NCBI GenBank assembly: GCA_963575745.1
Contig: CAUYUJ010011292.1
Coordinates: forward strand, 291,007-355,006
Reading direction: 5' to 3'
Length of the DNA stretch: 64,000 nucleotides
Source of the DNA: Prorocentrum cordatum
Lineage: Eukaryota; Sar; Dinophyceae; Prorocentrales; Prorocentraceae
Both the position numbers and the translations under genes were made by a program. The notes under the pieces were generated by a model. That model worked only from the letters and a program-made list of their open reading frames with translations. It made no database searches and was not told the DNA's origin. Of the stretch, positions 1 to 10,071 are shown piece after piece (position 1 is the first letter of the stretch; each line of letters begins with the position of its first letter).

Positions 1-341
1 CGGTCTCCGCAGCTGAGGGGCTGTCGCCGAGGCGCCCCCCCCAGCAGCCAGGCCAGACCCCCCTCGAGACCCCCCTCTGGTCATGAAAGAATCACGACGG
101 AAGGTTTTTCAGTATTTTCGGCCTTTTGGGGCCCTTACTGGGCCTCGGGACCTTAAAAAAACGCTTCAGGATGAAAAACCGGTCCCGGGGAATGGGTCTG
201 GACCTCTGGGGGTCGCGTCATGAAAAAATCATGACGTCGGGGGTCTGGGAGTCTAGACCACTTGCGCCTCCCAGCTGGCGCGCCCCCTCCGCCCCGACCA
301 CTCCGTTTCGGCACCGGCACCGCGCCCGCCCCCCACCCCAG
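1..341. other. GC-rich spacer with small palindromes
   Basis: No convincing gene is seen. The palindrome at 217-235 (GTCATGA-AAAAA-TCATGAC) has a decayed second copy at 80-98. The GC-rich block around 289-328 recurs at 382-435, so this edge is itself internally duplicated. Open frames of about 100-145 codons on both strands are proline/arginine-rich and best explained by base composition. Confidence 0.6.
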
Positions 342-568
342 CCAGCCCAGATCTCCCCCTCTCCCCAGCCAGCGCACCCCCCTCCGCCCCGACAATTTTG
401 TTTTCGGCACGCACGTACGGCACCGGCACCGCGCCCTTCCCAAGCCCACTCTGAGGGAGGAAGGGCAAAGGCGAGAGGTATCGAGCGTTTGTCCGCGGCC
501 GCTTGGGCTCAAGCAACCAGCCGCCAATTTGACCGGGTCGCACTGCGGGCCGCTATCTGACATCGATG
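342..568 (+). repeat. Left copy of the flanking repeat, blocks P and Q
   Basis: Block P (342-432) and block Q (457-568) are clearly similar by eye to 37218-37309 and 36957-37067. Q contains AGGTATCGAGCG and ends with GCTATCTGACATCGATG in both copies. In the right copy the order is Q-R-P, here it is P-Q-(insertion)-R. Direct repeats outside the two parts of a copia-type element suggest degenerate long terminal repeats, although the changed order of P is not explained by a simple LTR model. Confidence 0.6.
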
Positions 569-785
569 GCCCAGCGCCCCCGATAATACATTATACCCCC
601 CTTTTGCCCTTTCTTTTTAAAGCCCGTGTTAATAAGATTTAGTTGTGGAGAGGGGCGCGGAGGCCGAACTTGATAATCCCCGTGGGAAGTTGCGAGTCGA
701 AATTGTTATCATGTCGTGTTGACTAGCAACAGCATCGACATCGTTGAGCATGGTAATGGTGGTCTTACCATGTCAGCTTCCGCAT

Positions 786-917
786 TCACGAGCGTGTGGC
801 AGGGCTATGGGGCTCTCACCGTTTCAGTTTTCCCAAGTCACGAACGTGCGGCAGGGCCATGGGATTCTCACTTTCTCTGCCGTCCCGAGTCAGGAACGTG
901 TGGCAGGGCCGTGGGGA
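786..917 (+). repeat. 52-bp minisatellite, 2.5 units
   Basis: Units start at 786, 838 and 890, exactly 52 bp apart. Each begins with TCACGAACGTGTGGCAGGGC or a close variant and is followed by a CTCAC-rich tail. The last unit is partial. Confidence 0.85.
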
Positions 918-1004
918 CCGATTGGAATTTGAAGTTACACGCGTTTTTCGAGCAGGATGAGCATTGGAGTTACCTTTTGAGCGCATCCCTCACATGGTTC
1001 GTGG

Positions 1005-1083
1005 CCCCTCCTCCTCCTCCTCCTCCTCCTCCTCCTCTTCCTCCTCCTCCTTCTCCTCCTCCTCGTCCTCCTCCTCCTCCTCC
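1005..1083 (+). repeat. CCT trinucleotide array
   Basis: Nearly uninterrupted CCT/TCC repeats of about 80 bp. They give proline-, serine- or arginine-rich reading frames that should not be taken as proteins. Confidence 0.95.
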
Positions 1084-1216
1084 GCCCTTTTCCCACAAGT
1101 GCCCAGGCCCGAGCTCCCCCGAGTCTCCGAGACTCCACCGGGAAAATCGTTGATTATCCCCGCCAGACCCCGAACTTTATTATCCCGAAAGGATTATCAT
1201 CGGGAGCGCTGGGTTA

Positions 1217-1275
1217 CGGGAGAAATCCTTTGAGATGTCATCATGCCGCTCACGCGGCCATTTCCTACTTTTTGT
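1217..1275 (+). repeat. Left copy of the flanking repeat, block R
   Basis: This block matches 37068-37127 and includes the shared core TGCCGCTCACGCGGCCAT. The first ORF of the left element part starts inside it at 1243, which would be unusual for a normal LTR but is possible if the element's open frame runs out of the repeat. Confidence 0.6.
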
Positions 1276-2205
1276 TCTAGCTGTTGGTGGCCAGCTCTGG
1301 CGTTACTCCTTGCTATCCACGCCGCTAGTTGGTGGATTGCTGATATGGTGGACGATCATGGCCATCGCAAGGACACTTGCAGTGAAGCCTCTGCTCACGC
1401 AGAGGTTCCCTACCTGAACCTTACATCTTTGCGCTACTACACTCCTGAAGTCCACCCACCAATGCCAAGTGACAATTCCTCTGAAGATGCTATACATGGC
1501 AACGTTCGTTATGACATCGTGCCGCCTGCACCGCCTCGCAAAGTGACGGTAACGTTACTTCAAAAACAACAGCCACCCGCAACCGACACCGACTCAGGAG
1601 GCCACTGGCTTGGCGTCGCTATAGTTTGCCTTTGTGTCGCCATCGGATGTGCTGTTGGACGCATGCAACGCGGGGCATACGGCACGCGCGCGACCTGTTC
1701 CCACTGGTACCCTGCAGGCAATGTTTTATTTTTTTCCCCCGAATGCGCTCGCGAGGCACATGCTTGGATCAGCGTGACCGCGGGCACCATGACTCCTTCC
1801 CAACAGGCCGCCGCTGCCATACAGCGTGGCCCTCGCAAGGACCATCGCCATGAGTTCCCCCCAACAGTAATCAACTTTGGAGTGAACACTGGTGGGCGCA
1901 ACACTGATGGTGCCACCTATAATATGTTCGTGTTCAGTACTAAGTTCGAAAAACTCGAAGATGAAAGGGAATTGAATTCGGGAGCGGATTTCATCGATGT
2001 TCTTGCCCATGCGGGAGAACGGATCGACCAGGCGCTGGCGCGTTTCGAGATCGCACGCTTTGAAGCTGACGCTGCTGGGTTCAGCATCCCAGATTTCATA
2101 ATCCTGACCGCCATACTGTTCAGGGCCCCATGTGTCGGTGCTTCGCGTGCACAACCGCTACTGCCACCACTGAACCACCGCGCCAAGGACCCAGCAACAA
2201 TGTGA
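1243..2205 (+). CDS. Membrane-segment protein, first ORF of the copia-type element
   Basis: This 320-codon frame is much longer than expected by chance. Two hydrophobic segments are visible: residues about 11-31 (rich in W, A, L, I) and about 123-141 (GVAIVCLCVAIGCAV). Between them lies a proline-rich polar linker, and after the second a mixed globular-looking region with an FNILV-poor, charged C-terminal half. The protein resembles no family I can name. It begins inside repeat block R, and the AGxPA-bearing fragments follow about 100 bp downstream, so it probably encodes the N-terminal part of the element polyprotein. Whether it was ever a separate protein is unclear. The start at 1243 is the first in-frame ATG. 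Confidence 0.5.
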   Translation: MPLTRPFPTFCSSCWWPALALLLAIHAASWWIADMVDDHGHRKDTCSEASAHAEVPYLNLTSLRYYTPEVHPPMPSDNSSEDAIHGNVRYDIVPPAPPRKVTVTLLQKQQPPATDTDSGGHWLGVAIVCLCVAIGCAVGRMQRGAYGTRATCSHWYPAGNVLFFSPECAREAHAWISVTAGTMTPSQQAAAAIQRGPRKDHRHEFPPTVINFGVNTGGRNTDGATYNMFVFSTKFEKLEDERELNSGADFIDVLAHAGERIDQALARFEIARFEADAAGFSIPDFIILTAILFRAPCVGASRAQPLLPPLNHRAKDPATM

Positions 2206-3498
2206 CAACCCACTGTAGCGCGCGAGGGCTTACGCTCACATGGCTGAGCGAACCCGCGGTAACATTGGTGGTGTGTTTAATCACGGCTACCGCGCTGATG
2301 CGTTGCATGGCGACGCTCCTGCTGGGCGACCTGCCAGCGCAATCTGGAACATGCGGCCAGACCTCGGGCTTGCAAGGCTCCTGGGCTCAACGCCAGGGAT
2401 AGTCGGCAACGTCGGCCCATGCCCGAGCCACGACCACAGTGGGCCCGGCGGGGCAACCCGCAGAGTCTGACTTCGACTCAGGTGCAGGCGCAGACTTTTC
2501 GTCAGATGAAGGCATTGGACACCCAGAGTTTTTTTCCTCAGACATGCTGGCACGCCCCAGCGAGGATCAACGAGCACACTACATACTCGTGTGCTATCGC
2601 AGTCATAATCGCCGATGGAGACGCCTTATGAAGAAACCAGTTCGGAGGGTACGACGCGCGGTCCGACGCGCGCTTAGGTCGAAGGGTAAAGGTATTTGCA
2701 AAGGCATGCGACGACGGCTGCACGGTAGAGGCATGCGAACATTCCTGGCCTGCCTTACGGGGCCACATTACGAGGGAATCTTCCCGGGGAAGGGTCGAGG
2801 CCGTGGACGCACCTCAGGAAAAGGTGAGGGGCGTCCGGGTACCCCCAGAGATGCCAACGGGAAAACCATGGAATGCGGCATCTGCCATGGCACCCAGCGC
2901 TTTCGTCGTGAGTGCCTCCGAGGCGACGGGAGAGCCTGGGTGGGTCCGCCGATGCATTTGGCTCGAACCGATGCTTCCATTCAGTGTGTCGATGTCGAAA
3001 CACTTCTTGCCGAGTTCGAAGATGCCCCCGCTGCTGCTGTCCATTGCACGTCTGCGAGATACACGAGCGGTGCGCCGAGGAGCTCCACGAGGAGGCGTTG
3101 TTTGGCCGCGACGAGATCAATCTCGCAGATATTGGCTGGGCATCCCGATCGCGGGGCAACTTGCTTACGTGGAGATCATCGAGGAGTGCCGATCATCCGC
3201 CGACTCGGACTACGAGGTGGCGGGGGCGCTTGCGCACTCCGACGGAAGCGTGCCGGACAGTTCTGATGGCGATGCGGCACCGGCCGCGGAAGAGGAGCTA
3301 CAAGTGCGCCCCGACCGCAGGCGACTGGGAATCTTACTTGCAGGGCAACCTGCGATGATGATCCTTTTCGGAGTAATCCGCGTGGCATGGGTGATCTTTC
3401 TGAGGGGGTCCAATACGAATTCGGACACGATGAAGGCTCTTTCCGTACCTTTGCATTGCGCTACCGCCCATCGAGCCGCAAGGCTTGGAGACGCGTAG
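2206..3498 (+). pseudogene. Broken gag-like fragment with acidic segments
   Basis: Three overlapping frames carry protein-like sequence: 2240-2470, 2439-3266 and 2803-3498. The second has an acidic stretch directly after the hairpin motif (ESDFDSGAGADFSSDEG), then a very basic stretch, then a cysteine cluster (C-x2-C-x9-C, 2874-2915) that could be a decayed zinc knuckle. The third resumes an AGxPA frame with a second acidic stretch and an EEL-rich tail. Switching between frames at about 2.8-3.1 kb indicates frameshifts. The role is inferred to be structural (gag-like) from position only. Confidence 0.4.
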
Positions 3499-4325
3499 AA
3501 CAGACTAACGCTGATGATGAGGGGTGGGAAGCCGAGAGCTGCCCGCCGCGCCATCGCCGCGCCCGCTCAGGCGGCGCGCAGGTCCCGCCCCAGCGAGACC
3601 CGAGTGGGCCGCCGAGAAGGGCACGATCGCGGGGTAACCTGCGCAAGGGCGACGAGGGCTCAGGCTCAGACGAGCCCGAAGGCCAGCCTCGACCCGGGGA
3701 AGCTGGCGAACAGAATGACGGCATCGCTTGCCAGCGCGTACTGCACGAATGTATGACGCACTGGCGGTCACAAGGCTGGACCGACCATCAAGTTCGCCAT
3801 CGCCGGTCAATGCAGCATGTGCGCCGGAGCTTTGAAACGGGCAAACTTACACGTGCCAACAGAGCTGGCAATACCCAGCGGCCTGAAACGCTGGAGAGGA
3901 AGGTCTGCAAAAGAGGCATCTGTGCGGATCGGAATGACTTCCGAATCGTGGTCTGTGGATGCGAGCAGTTCGCGGGCCGCGGGTCGAATTGCCAGATGGG
4001 GCGACTTGCGAGGGGCCCTTGTTTCGAGAGGGCCCCATGTGTCTGGTCGCACGGGGATGGCCAAGGCCACAGAGTGGACCCAGACTGCAAGCCCAGCCAC
4101 CTGCACCTGACCGAAGCGGATTATAGAACACCTAGATACCATTCAGGCAGGGAGTGGCGGGCCTTAGCTGAGGAGCACCGACTTGAGTGCCGCAGTCGGG
4201 CGCGCCACGAGCGCCATGGGCGTCGGGCCCGATTTGATGCCGCAGCGGCCTCCTCTGCGGAGAACCTGCTTCTTCTCGCGAAGGTGCTGACAAGGACCTG
4301 GACAAGCGGGTGCCCCACCGGCTAA
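3387..4325 (+). pseudogene. Gag-like fragment, arginine-rich
   Basis: A 312-codon frame starts in the overlap with the preceding fragment. It is rich in Arg, Gly, Ser and Glu, with little hydrophobic content until a short C-terminal segment (residues about 290-305, AENLLLLAKVLTRTW). The hairpin copy at 3629-3642 is read here as SRGNLR, while its Ala-frame would hit a TAA stop, so the conserved thing at that site is the DNA motif rather than the peptide. No recognised domain. Confidence 0.35.
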
Positions 4326-5842
4326 ACCTGGGAAAGTAGACCATGCTTCAGGCCTCGCACCAGTTGTCGGTCCCACTGCGCCTGCGTCTGAATATTATTA
4401 TGAGTCCTACACCGACGATGCCACTGACGCAGATGTGGATGTCGATGCGCAAGTCACGGAGGACACGGCCAAGGACAAATTCGACGCAGTGTGGTAGTAG
4501 TGCAACGCAAGTTGCCCTAGGGAAGATATGACTTGGATTGCAAGAAGAATGCCAATGTCGAGAACATGAGGATCCACCGACGTGATCGGGCTCAGACAGA
4601 TGGCCCCTCACAAGAGAGCGCGGGGAAACCTGTTGAGCCCGCTGAAACTCAGGGGCGAAAGAAGGACGTACACGTACATGAATCCACGCTGGTTTCGAGA
4701 GTTCGCACGGCGCGAATGTTCGCATCACGCGGCCGGTCTCGCGGGTCAAGGGGCCGCGTTCATGTGCATAGCTGGGCGCGTACGTCCTTTGTGGGCCCCC
4801 TAGAAACGGGAGCCCCCGAAGCGCTCTTCGAAGGACGTGCATCCCCATCTCCAAGCTTGCCGAGGTCAACAAGGTCGAAGAAGCGGACCAGTTCAGGAGG
4901 GGCCGATCCTGGAAGAAGCACGGCGATGCGATCGGACGGGAAGCCCGCGGGGCAACCTGCTCGCAGAACGTGCTCCAGGGGGGCCCGCCGTTGCAGCTGC
5001 GGCGGCAGCATTCCAGGGCAGCGTCGCGCCCAATCAGAAGGAACCTGTCGCGCTACGCGGCGCTACTCCTGGCCGAACCCACCGTGGAACTGGCTGGTCA
5101 CCCTCGCTGGATGATTCAACGATGCACCATGCCTCGCAGCAGGAGGTGGAACATATCACGCATCACACCACGTCGAAGGACCCGCACGGGAGTGCGGGGT
5201 CACCTGCAGACCCTGCTACCGCGTCGGCCTCTGCCGGGACACCTGCTGCATTTGCATTTGCGGGGCAACCTGCCAACCTCCCAGAAGCGGAATAGGGGGG
5301 CAGGCGCGATTGGGAAGTATTTGGCAATCTTCATCAGATGCCAGTTCGCCTTGCATACGATGGAAATGCAGATGATGGCGCGATCCGATGCAGGGCATTC
5401 AAGTATTCAATTGCACGCGCGGCAACGTGCACGGCAGAGGTAGCTGCCGAACGCCAGCGCGTTCGCAACCAGCTGCGCCGAGAGCCAGTCCTTACTCGCA
5501 GCGGGAAGCTGAAGCGCTGACGACGATACTCAGGAACGAGAACCTGTCAACGCGGTTTCAGGGTTTGCGCGAGCAGCGCAGCTGCTTGGAATGGTTCACT
5601 ACAGCCACCCGGCACACGCCGTTTAATAACGACAACATGTCGCATCGGTTCGCGGATGCGGTTATCTCGTTTGACGGGTTCGACGGGCGGGTCTTCCTCA
5701 ATGATTTGCCGGCCAATTGGCCACCACGCGACTACAAATTGTATCCTGCAAGAAAGCTGAGCGTCGTTGAGCAGTGCCTGGAGTCCAAACATTGGGCATG
5801 CCAAGCTTTTAGCGCCGCTGAAGATATGTGAGCTTGTTGACC
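4326..5842 (+). pseudogene. Gag-like fragments with clustered AGxPA motifs
   Basis: Short open frames at 4389-4498 (acidic, YYYESYTDDATDADVDVDAQ), 4533-5114, 4837-5295 and 5388-5831 form a broken series on the plus strand. Between 5194 and 5273 three hairpin copies are read as AGSPA, AGTPA and AGQPA within one alanine-rich frame. The last frame (5388-5831) has a more globular composition with aromatic residues and ends in a stop at 5829. No family is recognised. Confidence 0.35.
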
Positions 5843-5972
5843 ACGGCACTGGCATGAACAAGAACCGACTCCGGATGAAGAGAACCGCCCTCAGCGGGAA
5901 GACCCGCCCGACCTCTTACCTGAGGCCAGGCCATGGGCACAGCAGCCCAGGCATTAGGGGCGCAGAGTCATT

Positions 5973-7172
5973 GTGCTCGTATGTGACCGATCTGACAGCG
6001 GAAGGAGCACCGCGTTACTTCGCACAATGGACTCCATGGAGAAACACCCCAAACATATAGCATATCGGTCTGTCATGCCGAGGCTCAGACAAATCCACGG
6101 GGAAGCCGGGCAGGCAGATGATTCATGGATGCGCGTGCGTGCAGATGCCGAGGCGTTGATACTAATAAGCCTCAAGGACTTGTTTCGCGACGGCATCTTA
6201 GTGTGGCGACCTGCTAGTGGCATCATCATGACTCCCGGGGTGGAAGGTCGCATCCCAGTGCGCGCCCTTGTCCAGCTCATCGGTGTCAGGGACAACCTGG
6301 ACAGCTGCGTGCGCAGTAGCGTTGGACAGATATGGGCCAATGAGATGCACATCCAAGCACATCGTGACACCATGCTTGCATTCGTACCGTACGACTGGTC
6401 GGAAACAGATCATATTGACCTTTGCACACTGAATTGGTGGATCACAGCAGAGGCACTGTTCAATTTGCGCGTGCCCGCGCCAGACTCGCCCACCGTGGAG
6501 GGTCATCACGCAGCGGTGCTCATGATTCAGGTGGTGAATCCAGCGGGGATACCTACAGTCGGCCCTGATGGATCCTGGATTCAGGCCCAGAGCGCGGACG
6601 TGTCAGGCATCGCCTCCAGTGGTGTAGCTCCAAACCAAGGGCCTTTCGCCAACGCTCCGCGGCGTAAACAGGCACGGCGCTGCCAGTTCTTACGGGGCAA
6701 CCTGCCTGTAGGTGCGCCTACGAGCGGGCCCGCAACGCCGCTTCGCGCGCCACGAATGTTGGTAGCCTCAACAGCCGACAGGCCAGCCAGACTCCAGAGG
6801 ATGCGGATGGACCCACAGCTCCACCAGGCACTGCAGGCCACGCCACCGTTCGCATCCCCACTTGCTGCAGCACCACCCCATGGGCCAACATGGCACCCAG
6901 TGGTCATGGACCAGCATGGTAATTTGCAGCCCAAAACGGAGACGGCCCAAAGGGCCGAGGGCATGTTGGCACAGCAGCAGTGGATGCATCGCCAGATGCG
7001 GGACGCGATGGAGAATATGAGGCGTGATGGGGCCGACCTGCCGGATGCAAACTGGACTCCGGCATCCGAAGCGGCGTCGTTACATACTTACGTTCTTCAG
7101 TTTCCCGTCGTGCGACCCGACAGGGGCCAACAGGCCAGTGTCTCCACCGATGGATTCGGCTATGTTCCCTGA
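5973..7172 (+). CDS. Uncharacterised 399-aa element fragment, globular then proline/alanine-rich
   Basis: This is the longest open frame in the left part of the element. Residues about 1-190 look globular, with regularly spaced hydrophobic residues; residues about 200-340 are rich in Ala, Pro, Gly and Thr and contain the hairpin copy at 6692-6705 read as RGNLP. The globular part has a G-x-I-P-V-x-A-L segment followed by IQAH and, later, ITAEALFNL. That order faintly recalls RNA 2'-phosphotransferase (KptA/Tpt1) folds, a weak inference treated under findings. A frameshift joins it to 5388-5842 upstream. It is probably part of the element polyprotein, not a host gene. Confidence 0.4.
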   Translation: MLVCDRSDSGRSTALLRTMDSMEKHPKHIAYRSVMPRLRQIHGEAGQADDSWMRVRADAEALILISLKDLFRDGILVWRPASGIIMTPGVEGRIPVRALVQLIGVRDNLDSCVRSSVGQIWANEMHIQAHRDTMLAFVPYDWSETDHIDLCTLNWWITAEALFNLRVPAPDSPTVEGHHAAVLMIQVVNPAGIPTVGPDGSWIQAQSADVSGIASSGVAPNQGPFANAPRRKQARRCQFLRGNLPVGAPTSGPATPLRAPRMLVASTADRPARLQRMRMDPQLHQALQATPPFASPLAAAPPHGPTWHPVVMDQHGNLQPKTETAQRAEGMLAQQQWMHRQMRDAMENMRRDGADLPDANWTPASEAASLHTYVLQFPVVRPDRGQQASVSTDGFGYVP

Positions 7173-8669
7173 CTGTTGCGCGCAGATCACAGGGGGGGAT
7201 CCGGTTGGGAGTCAACCCGAAACCCCTGCGTCAGGGCATTTTTACAGGTCTCAGCTCACGAAGGGTGCGAGATACGAGTCAGGCATCCCGGGCTAGGTGC
7301 CGCATTACGGGCACCTGGCGCCCGCAATGGGCCAGGATGCCACTCCACATGTTGCAGAGCTGACAGCCCCTGCGTCGCTGGAAGAACTTCGGCTTGAAAT
7401 CTTGGCCATGCGCGAATCGCAGCAGGCGAACCTCTCAGCATAATACGCGCGACAGCAGCGCAATCAGGCACGGCAGGCGCGTCGCACGATGAGTCGTAGT
7501 GCGGGGCAACTTGCTACGGGGCTTGGCAATGCAAATGGGCCCTGCAGCCCCGCCAAGCCGTCACGCGATGGGCGGGGCCGCGCTCGAGCAGAAGAGGCGC
7601 GCGAGGCCAGCGGCCGCGCCGCCGATCATAAACGACGATGATTTCACGAAGTTCTCGATCTTTCTTGAGGAGTTTGAGCGCCGTGACAAGGCATGGGGGC
7701 TCCAACGCGGCCACGTATTTCACGCAGTCTGTCGGGGCAGGGTGGCCCTGTCACATGTCGACCGACAGATTGAAGGCGCACCTGACGAGGCGCCGCGCGC
7801 CGTGCGCCGAGGCGCGGGACTGATCGCATCTGAGTTTCGTCGCCTGAACAGGATCACGGCCATCGTGGCTGGGTCCACAGCGCCAGCGGGAACGCCTGCG
7901 GTACCTGCGAGGCAACCTGCTGCACGCACTGCGCCGTTACCTACGTCCATGCCACCGCCGTGCATTTGGCCAGAACCGCCAGCAACGATGCCAACCGCCG
8001 ACGCGCAGATGCCGCTGATAGCTGAGCCAGCTGCAGAGACCACGACAGCTACAACATCTGCGGGGTTACCAGCCAATGAAGCATGGCTAGGGCGCATGGA
8101 CAGAGCAAGCGCGCCTTGCGGCATGATGCGAGGCAACTCTCTGCGCCGGCGCCGAACTGACAGCCCAGTCAGTGCGCGCAGCGGCGCCAGCGCTATGTCC
8201 GAACGCGACATGCTGCAGACGGCGTTGATTGTCAGCGCCGGCAGCCAGAATGCAGCGCGTGCCGATGGGGGCACTTTTTGAACAAATCCCAGTGACACAG
8301 CAGCCTCCTACATTGGGTGAATACCCTCCCGAGTGGATTCGCCAACAATATCCAGCCACAGAGGAAGAATACCGAGCGCGCATGCAGGCGCGCACATCCA
8401 TGCGGACGACCGGTTGGGCATTGGACCAAAGGCGCCTAAAGGGCACGCGCGGCGCCGCAGTCATCTCATTCCAGGGCTTCGCTGGCGACCGCCATGAGTT
8501 AGCCTTAGCAGCAAACAGCGGGGCCATGATCGATGGTGCCTTGTCGATATTGCTGGGCATTTGCAGCAACATAAACATCATCGGTCTCGATGCTGCGCAT
8601 AAATTTGAGCGGGCCTCGCGCGCCCGCGTTCACGACGCGAGGAGATTTAACCTGAGCAGCCCATTGTAA
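7173..8669 (+). pseudogene. Element fragments, alanine/proline-rich, frame-broken
   Basis: Plus-strand frames at 7444-7631, 7499-8281 and 8229-8669 overlap and alternate in protein-like quality. The frame at 7499-8281 has a short helical region (residues about 45-60, FSIFLEEFERRDKAWG) followed by a linker with AGTPA, ARQPA and AGLPA. The frame at 8229-8669 begins with charged and aromatic residues and continues with GFAGDRHELALAA. No catalytic motif or known family can be named. It probably represents the region between gag and protease. Confidence 0.35.
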
Positions 8670-8682
8670 ATGACGGGGGTGG

Positions 8683-9557
8683 GTGCTGGAGCCGCGGCGC
8701 GCAGGACGTCAGGCCACTACAAGATTGCCCGCGCATGCAGGGGCAACCCTGCGGCGCAGCTTGCCACTGGAAAGTTGGACACCTATTCAGCCAACGTGGC
8801 CGAGGGGCCCGGCGAGAAATTCCCGGAATCCTTGGCCTGAAGAGCATGTCCAACATGCGTGCCATCTTGATCTTCGAGAAGACAACGAGAAGATCGTCAT
8901 CCCAGGCACGGATTCGCATAGGCTCCTGCTGGGAAGCGGCGCTACGGTGACTGATCGAGTAAAGACACCATCGGGACACCTAGCGATCAAGATCGACGAG
9001 TTCGACGTGCGACGGAGGCCAGTGGAGCCACACCATTCACCATTACGGCCAGGGCCAGATGTCAGGGGGCACATTTGCCTCGCGTCATCGAAGAGACAGT
9101 TGATGCGGAGCCCATTGCGGGGCAACCTGCTTCAAGCAGCGCGGGGCAACCTGCTCCTGTGGATGCCGGCGCGTTCATGATGTCACAGAATACTAATGGC
9201 ATAAGCCGCAGCATCAATGAGGATGCATTCCTGTTCGCGATCAAGGCCATGGTGGACAACACTTGGAAGACCTGGTGCCGGAAGAATCCCGCGCGGCGCA
9301 ACGAGCCTACGCCCATGGATCAGGACTTCGCCGTGAGCACCCTGCAGGCGAAGGTGTACCAGGCCGTCTACAACGAAGGCGCCAAGTGGATGCCACCTGA
9401 GGTCCGCGCGGGGCAGCCTGCTACCGCGAGGCCACCTGGTGCAGCGAGCGGCGCGACAACAACTGTCGAGAGATATGCAATCTTCAGCTCGAGCAGTGCG
9501 TCGCCGATCTCTCCAGGTGACTCCGTGGGCAACAGCCCGGACACGGGCCCGAACTAG
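8683..9557 (+). pseudogene. Possible decayed protease region of the copia-type element
   Basis: The frame at 8683-9180 contains RLLLGSGATVTDRV (around 8921-8962). Copia and related aspartic proteases have a hydrophobic-hydrophobic-D-S-G-A motif; here the position of the catalytic Asp is Gly (GGA), a single-base change from GAC/GAT plus wobble. The next frame, 9075-9557, carries two adjacent AGQPA copies (9117 and 9141) and a globular stretch with conserved-looking aromatic residues. The location upstream of the integrase agrees with copia order. The protease assignment is tentative. Confidence 0.35.
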
Positions 9558-10071
9558 GCGGCCACGCGGGTTTTCTCTACGCTCGAGAGGGAGTGGCGGG
9601 GGCAGGCGAGTGCCGCGGCAGTGCTCGCTTGCATGGACAGGCCGACACCTGAGGTCCTGTCTGCAGGCGCGGGGGCACCTGCTTGCCTTTCCCAGGCGCA
9701 AGGTGCGAGCTCCAGGGGCGGCAGCGGGCCCGGCACGTTTGCCGCGTGGGCTGCTCGGCCATCATTATCATGATCATGATCTTGTCATTGAGGATATGCG
9801 AACAGCTTCCGCTGAACTTCGAGCTGGTGGATACATGTGCGATCGTATATCACGCGCAGAGGTCGTGACCTCCACGGGTACACAGTACTTGGGTAATCTG
9901 CGGTCGGGGGACTATCAACTCTCATGGATGGCAGCGCCCGCTGATTGGCACGCGCGACTGCCTGGTGAGCGGGCGGGGCCGCAGTGTCGACGCATCCGGA
10001 ATCTCATGGCCAAAAGCTCGGGCCTTGCGCGTGTCCATCGTGCCCATGGGCCCCCCCAGGCTACATTTTGA
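9558..10071 (+). pseudogene. Element fragment before the integrase
   Basis: The frame 9439-10071 is protein-like from about 9730 on, with an HHYHDHD histidine cluster (9762-9783) and a later stretch TQYLGNLRSGDYQLSWMAAP. The first part overlaps the preceding frame and is arginine-rich noise. No domain is named. It sits between the putative protease and the integrase. Confidence 0.35.

Larger units (their letters stand above)
569..1216. other. 648-bp insertion inside the left flanking repeat
   Basis: Blocks Q and R are contiguous in the right copy (36957-37127) but separated here by 648 bp, so this stretch was probably inserted into the left copy. It contains a 52-bp tandem repeat and a CCT array. 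Related short AT-rich strings near 675-690 and 1150-1190 (GATAATCCCC / GATTATCCCC) lie towards its two ends. No coding potential beyond low-complexity frames is seen. Confidence 0.5.
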
